From Acanthaster planci (Eukaryota > Echinodermata > Asteroidea > Valvatida > Acanthasteridae), in assembly GCF_001949145.1 (NCBI RefSeq), contig NW_019091556.1, positions 12,287 through 57,178 of the forward strand: a stretch of DNA of 44,892 nucleotides, given 5' to 3'. This document shows, in pieces, positions 42,971 to 44,892 of this stretch. The notes beneath the pieces were generated by a model. It did no database searches. It saw only the letters and a program-made list of their open reading frames with translations, and was not told where the DNA came from. A program made the translations under genes and the position numbers. Position 1 is the stretch's first letter. Each line of letters opens with the position of its first letter.

Positions 42971-44767
42971 CTACTTGAAGTTGGCCATGTACTCTTGGAA
43001 GAGTTTAGGATTCTCTGCTTTCCACTTGTCAGCCGTGTTCGTCTCCAACCAATCAGATTTAGCCATCTCACTTTGCAGTTGGGAAACAAGCGCTTCTAGA
43101 GATTTACCTAAAACAAATCAACGATAAAGAAAACTGAACAAATAATTGTGAACATCAAAATGAATAAGTAATGACTACAAATGAAAATTATAGAGGTAGG
43201 CATACTGTAAGAGAAAGCTGATTATAAGTATGCCAATAAGACCTGAATACTACCAAGCCCATCCAGCCCATTAAACCTCCCAGCTCAACAACCAACCAGT
43301 CAGCAAGGCCCCCCCCCAATTTCTTACCCTAACCTCCAAACAAACAAGGGTCAAAAAGAAGCCATCAAAACACAGAACTAACCAGCAGCCAGTAAACCTC
43401 CTGACCAGCCAGGAAACCACCTGACAAGCCATTAAACCACCTGACCAGTCAATAAACCACCTGGCCAGCCAGTAAACCTCCTGACCAGTCAGGAAACCAC
43501 CTGGCAAGTCAGAAAACCACCTGGCCAGCCAGTAAACCACCTGGCTATCTAGTTAAGCACCTGGCAACCAACTCATCTACTTACTTTGGGAGCTGTCTCC
43601 TGCTCCACCTCTCTCGGCAGCTGGTGCTATGGACAAGGATTGCTTGTTTTCTTCTTGAAGCAGGTGGCAAACCTTAGCAAGCCTTTCCATGGCTAGAAAC
43701 CAAATAAAATCAACATAACTTTACATGGCTGGTGGCTGTTGTGCCAAATTTTGGGGGGCAAAAAAATGATGCTTCAAATCAAATTCCAATTTCAAAAAAA
43801 TGATAAAGGTCGTGTATTCAGGAATTTGAATACATGACTGGGTCTTAAAATTTGAAATCTCCACAAGACAGAGTTCATCTAATTAGTAAACAAAACGAAC
43901 CTCTCCACATATCTGTCTCAATTTGTTTTATTTGTTGTATTCTTGCTTTCGTGTGCTGTGGACAAATTTTCTTACCAAGTTTGATCTCATCAAGCGGTCG
44001 GGTGAAAATGATGCGGAACCATCCACGCTCATCTGAGTAAAATGCCAGAGAAGGAGCGATGTAGATGCCATCTTTGATGAAACGATAGAAAAGCGCCATT
44101 TCACTCTCTGCAGTCAAGGATGGCATGAACTGAAAAAAAAGAATCAAACAAGACAGAGATTTGAAAAAAAAGAAGAAAAAACGCAAGCTGTCCGTAAGCT
44201 ATGTCCACAGCACCAGGAGCCTCAGCATTGTTACAAGAAGTTACATTATGCATAGCAACAACATGAACAGAAAATGGAACTGAACCACCACGGATTTTGA
44301 CAGAGGTTCGTGACACTTACTTTCTTAAAGTTAGCATAGACATAGAGTCCAGAGGGTCTGTTGAGGTATGGTATCCCGATCTCATCCAGGGTGTCTGTCG
44401 TGACTTTATGAGCCTCTCGCAACCTCTTGTTATTGGTTGGAAAGAAGACATTGTTCAACCAATCTAAAAAAAAAGGTACAGAAAACTCTTGACGAATGCT
44501 CCCCTTGAATGCTTCAAACAAGTGAAATTAATGGTCGTTTTAAACTTCCCCACTTGTTTTGTGGATAAAATACATCAATTCAAAGAGATGAACTCTTTAT
44601 TCTACAAATAACAGGTGATATTAACCTTTGTCAGAAAGAAGACGAGCCATGACTTTCTGGATGTAGACAGACACTAACTGGAAGTACGCGAAGGTATTGA
44701 TACAAGAAATGATCGAAGTGTTCAAGGTGTGAATGACTCCAAATCTCATACCGGACATCGACATATC
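42971..44767 (-). CDS. ACCS: ACC-synthase-like PLP aminotransferase, C-terminal five exons (5' part outside window)
   Basis: Exons in order: 44767-44626, 44463-44321, 44129-43976, 43692-43585, 43107-42971 (stop TAG 42973-42971). Phases agree and each border has GT..AG. The encoded blocks match the C-terminal half of animal ACCS, a fold-type I PLP enzyme of the aminotransferase family. DMSMSGMRFG follows the catalytic lysine, which must end the previous exon off the right edge. DWLNNVFFPTNNKRLREAH and GIPYLNRPSGLYVYANF follow, then GWFRIIFTRPLDEIKLG, which carries the substrate-carboxylate arginine region. After the domain end come about 80 more residues in two exons, rich in charged residues (AMERLAKVCHLLQEENKQ, TADKWKAENPKLFQEYMANF). 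Animal ACCS proteins are not known to make ACC, so the reaction is uncertain. Paralogue ACCSL or another close aminotransferase is possible. Confidence 0.85.
43381..43570. repeat. 20-bp minisatellite in an ACCS intron
   Basis: Nine to ten head-to-tail units with consensus CTGRCCAGYCAGTAAACCAC, each exactly 20 bp, in the intron between exons 43692-43585 and 43107-42971. It ends 14 bases from the donor of exon 43692-43585. The 89-codon minus-strand frame across it is produced by the repeat. Confidence 0.95.
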
Positions 44768-44892
44768 CTGAAAAAAAATAAACACAACAAATTACATGTT
44801 GCACAATTTGCACGTAGGTTGAGCTGGGGTAAGGGTAACTTGTTTCTAACCTTGCTTTCTGCACAAAGGATACTCTCTATGGATTGGGGTAC

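Noticed and set aside
43271-43540. W/G-rich 89-codon minus-strand frame
   Set aside because: It is the translation of the 20-bp tandem array in an ACCS intron.

Overview
This is animal nuclear DNA. Every protein-coding locus is cut into short exons with GT..AG borders and introns of about 170 bp to 5 kb. Base composition is AT-rich, and the introns carry SINEs, MITE-like hairpins and minisatellites. The proteins are metazoan: a Q-rich MED25, a full DAP5/eIF4G2 and an ACCS-type aminotransferase. Many TACATGTA palindromes and the gene style suggest a marine invertebrate, perhaps a deuterostome such as an echinoderm, hemichordate or amphioxus. That placement is inference; the sequence does not fix the species.

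Layout. (1) About 0.35-16.7 kb, minus strand: MED25, with 16 coding exons whose phases all agree, giving 830 codons. A probable untranslated first exon lies near 16.7 kb and the last exon(s) lie left of the window. (2) About 17.9-19.9 kb, minus: a gene with one large coding exon for a basic, W/P-rich protein of 282-286 residues that I cannot name. (3) 20.8-23.9 kb, plus: a head-to-head neighbour encoding a highly charged coiled-coil protein. Its N-terminal part and its main 624-codon frame are in different frames, which needs either a very short intron or a frameshift. (4) 27.6-38.1 kb, minus, with a possible 5' exon near 41.6 kb: eIF4G2 (DAP5/NAT1/p97), 20 coding exons and 901 residues, complete. 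(5) 42.97 kb to the right edge, minus: the 3' five exons of an ACC-synthase-like (ACCS) PLP aminotransferase.

Functional links. MED25 acts in transcription and eIF4G2 in translation initiation; they are ordinary housekeeping neighbours. Genes 2 and 3 share a divergent promoter region of about 1 kb, so co-regulation is possible. Nothing here looks like an operon or a defence system.

The most interesting content is in the non-coding DNA. It includes a decayed tandem copy of a MED25 VWA exon, a MITE with perfect TIRs and a 5-bp target duplication 13 bp from a splice donor, and two TTAA-flanked (piggyBac-like) MITEs. It also includes a 360-bp imperfect palindrome, two oppositely oriented copies of a small hairpin element, three copies of a tRNA-derived SINE, a second dispersed repeat shared by MED25 and eIF4G2 introns, and four tandem arrays. 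All exon borders were read by eye from splice consensus, reading phase and remembered family sequence; no alignment was run.
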